DNA of 64,000 bases from NCBI GenBank assembly GCA_920105625.2, contig OV050032.1, positions 95,898,542-95,962,541 on the forward strand, in the 5' to 3' direction. Below the pieces are notes generated by a model. It was given only the letters and a program-made list of their open reading frames with translations. It had not been told where the DNA came from and ran no database searches. This stretch comes from Clusia tigrina. Lineage: Eukaryota > Arthropoda > Insecta > Diptera > Clusiidae. Positions 63,291-64,000 of the stretch are shown piece after piece (within the stretch, counting starts at the first letter, position 1; the number at the start of each line of letters is the position of its first letter). Both the position numbers and the translations under genes were made by a program.

Positions 63291-64000
63291 GGTACGTCCT
63301 ACACCTATCAAAGTTTGCAAAATACAAATGCTTGTAACTTTTTACTGGAGCGTCATAAAACCTTGAAATTTTGTAACAATAAAGTACTCGAGCCTCTTGT
63401 CAATTTAGGCCATAACAACAAAGTACTCGAGCCTCTTGTCAATTTAAGCCATCGCTCAACGCTATGCTACCCTTGAGTCCCAAATCAAACACTGATAAAA
63501 CTTCAAACGCCCCTAACTTCTTTACGGTACGTCCTACACCTATCAAAGTTGGCAACATTCAAATGCTTGTAACTTTTTACTGGAGCGCCATGAAACCTTG
63601 AAATTTTGTAACAATAAAGTACTCGAGCCTCTTGTCAATTTAAGCTATCGCTCAAAACTATGCTACCCTAGAGTCCCAACTCAAACACTGATAAAACTTC
63701 AAACGCCCCTAACTTCTTTACGGTACGTCCTACAACTATCAAAGTTTGCAACATACAAATGCTTGTAACTTTTTACTGGAGCGTCATAAAACCTTGAAAT
63801 TTTGTAACAATAAAGTACTCGAGCCTCTTGTCAATTTAAGCTATCGCTCAAAGCTATGCTACCCTTGAGTCCCAAATCAAACACTGAGAAAACTTCAAAC
63901 GCCCCTTACTTCTTTACGGTACGTCCTACACCTATCAAAGTTTGCAACATACAAATGCTTGTAACTTTTTACTGGAGCGTCATAAAACCTTGAAATTTTG
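63291..64000. repeat. 1216-bp HOR, unit 6 (cut by the window edge)
   Basis: This has the 235-bp monomer, GGAGCGCCATGAAACC, ACAACTATC with CACTGAGAAAAC, and 83 bp of a fourth monomer. It matches unit 3 at an offset of 3059 bp, so units 3 to 5 form a larger 15-monomer repeat that is starting again here. The array continues beyond the window. Confidence 0.9.
63413..63451. repeat. 39-bp internal duplication, copy 6
   Basis: This has the same breakpoints and TAACAACAAAG. The half-ends match the copy at 60354, in keeping with the 3059-bp superperiod. Confidence 0.93.

Larger units (their letters stand above)
1..64000. repeat. 196-bp satellite DNA array spanning the whole window
   Basis: The landmark GGTACGTCC (or a one-base variant) recurs every 194-197 bp from base 1 to base 63918, with all copies in the same orientation. 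I count 325 full monomers and one partial. The only larger length changes seen are one 184-bp monomer (50949) and six 235-bp monomers (57.8-63.5 kb). By monomer position, conserved blocks include ACTGGAGCGTCATAAAACC (about 54-72), AGTACTCGAGCCTCTTGTC (about 93-111) and CCAAATCAAACACTGATAAA (about 151-170). The consensus is about 37% GC, with about 47 C to 26 G on this strand. Because 196 leaves a remainder of 1 on division by 3, the reading frame rotates at each monomer and no long coding frame can persist. A tandem array without unique spacers, in this monomer size class, is typical of eukaryotic centromeric or heterochromatic satellites. The family and species are not recognised. Confidence 0.97.

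Noticed and set aside
373..63337. About 120 open frames of 60-101 codons on both strands, with near-identical translations
   Set aside because: They recur at the satellite period, shift frame at each monomer and show no domain or codon structure. The ones I checked mostly start at TTG, which is not a normal start in a eukaryote. They follow diagnostic substitutions and indels in the monomer. None is annotated as a gene.
1..64000. CRISPR array or other prokaryotic repeat system
   Set aside because: The repeat unit fills the whole period with no unique spacers, the period is 196 bp and no cas-like genes are present.
1..64000. CENP-B box in the monomer
   Set aside because: The TTCG....A..CGGG core is not present. 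The nearest CpG-containing stretch, TACGGTACGTCC, does not fit it.
1..64000. Telomere-type repeats
   Set aside because: TTTAGG occurs only as part of CAATTTAGGCC variants, once per monomer and never in tandem.
1..64000. Retrotransposon or LTR origin of the repeat
   Set aside because: No reverse transcriptase or integrase motifs, primer-binding site, polypurine tract or target-site duplication could be found. An origin from a transposon tail cannot be excluded but is not supported here.
1..64000. Inverted monomers or palindromic array junctions
   Set aside because: I looked for reverse-complement landmarks (GGACGTACC, CTCCAGTAAAAAG) in the given strand and saw none. All monomers run the same way.
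1..64000. Assignment to a named plant or animal satellite family
   Set aside because: The monomer was not recognised with confidence. A database search with the consensus would be decisive, and naming a family or species without it would be a guess.

Overview
The window is one uninterrupted satellite DNA array. From the first base to the last it consists of head-to-tail copies of a 196-bp monomer, all in one orientation. Following the GGTACGTCC landmark gives 325 complete monomers plus an 83-bp partial one at the right edge. No unique sequence, transposon, RNA gene, CRISPR array or believable protein gene interrupts it, and neither array end is in view. This points to a eukaryotic nuclear chromosome, in centromeric, pericentromeric or other heterochromatic satellite. 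I do not recognise the family. The roughly nucleosome-length, AT-rich monomer (about 37% GC in my hand consensus) would fit a plant or an animal, so I do not name an organism.

Consensus positions used below count the first G of GGTACGTCC as position 1. The monomer has overlapping ScaI and XhoI sites at 93-102 and two dominant states at several linked sites: T/G at 26, A/T at 34, CT/CC/TT at 120-121, T/A at 145, ATGG/ACGC at 178-181 and T/A at 193. Combinations of these and rarer marks give each monomer a fingerprint, which shows higher-order repeats (HORs) of many lengths.

Layout: 1-4.1 kb, a 7-monomer cassette present twice at a 10-monomer offset. 4.1-10.4 kb, two tandem 16-mers (3136 bp). 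8.6-13.3 kb, two tandem 12-mers (2351 bp) overlapping the previous block. 12.9-20 kb, three more editions of the left-end cassette around a stretch copied from the 16-mer. 19.2-41.7 kb, three editions of a 34- to 42-monomer block (about 6.7-8.2 kb) with nested 4-, 5- and 9-monomer duplications. 41.7-50.9 kb, a mosaic, then a 16-mer followed by its 18-mer derivative. 50.9-52.5 kb, a divergent join with a 12-bp deletion. 52.5-57.2 kb, a 14-mer (2745 bp) in two editions with a nested 4-mer. 57.2-64 kb, a compact 6-monomer HOR (1216 bp) tagged by a 39-bp internal duplication.

No genes act together here. What can be read is a history of unequal exchange and segmental amplification. The most distinctive observations are the founder 39-bp duplication, the nested duplications shared by only some block editions, near-expected CpG content and the lack of any transposon insertion in 64 kb.
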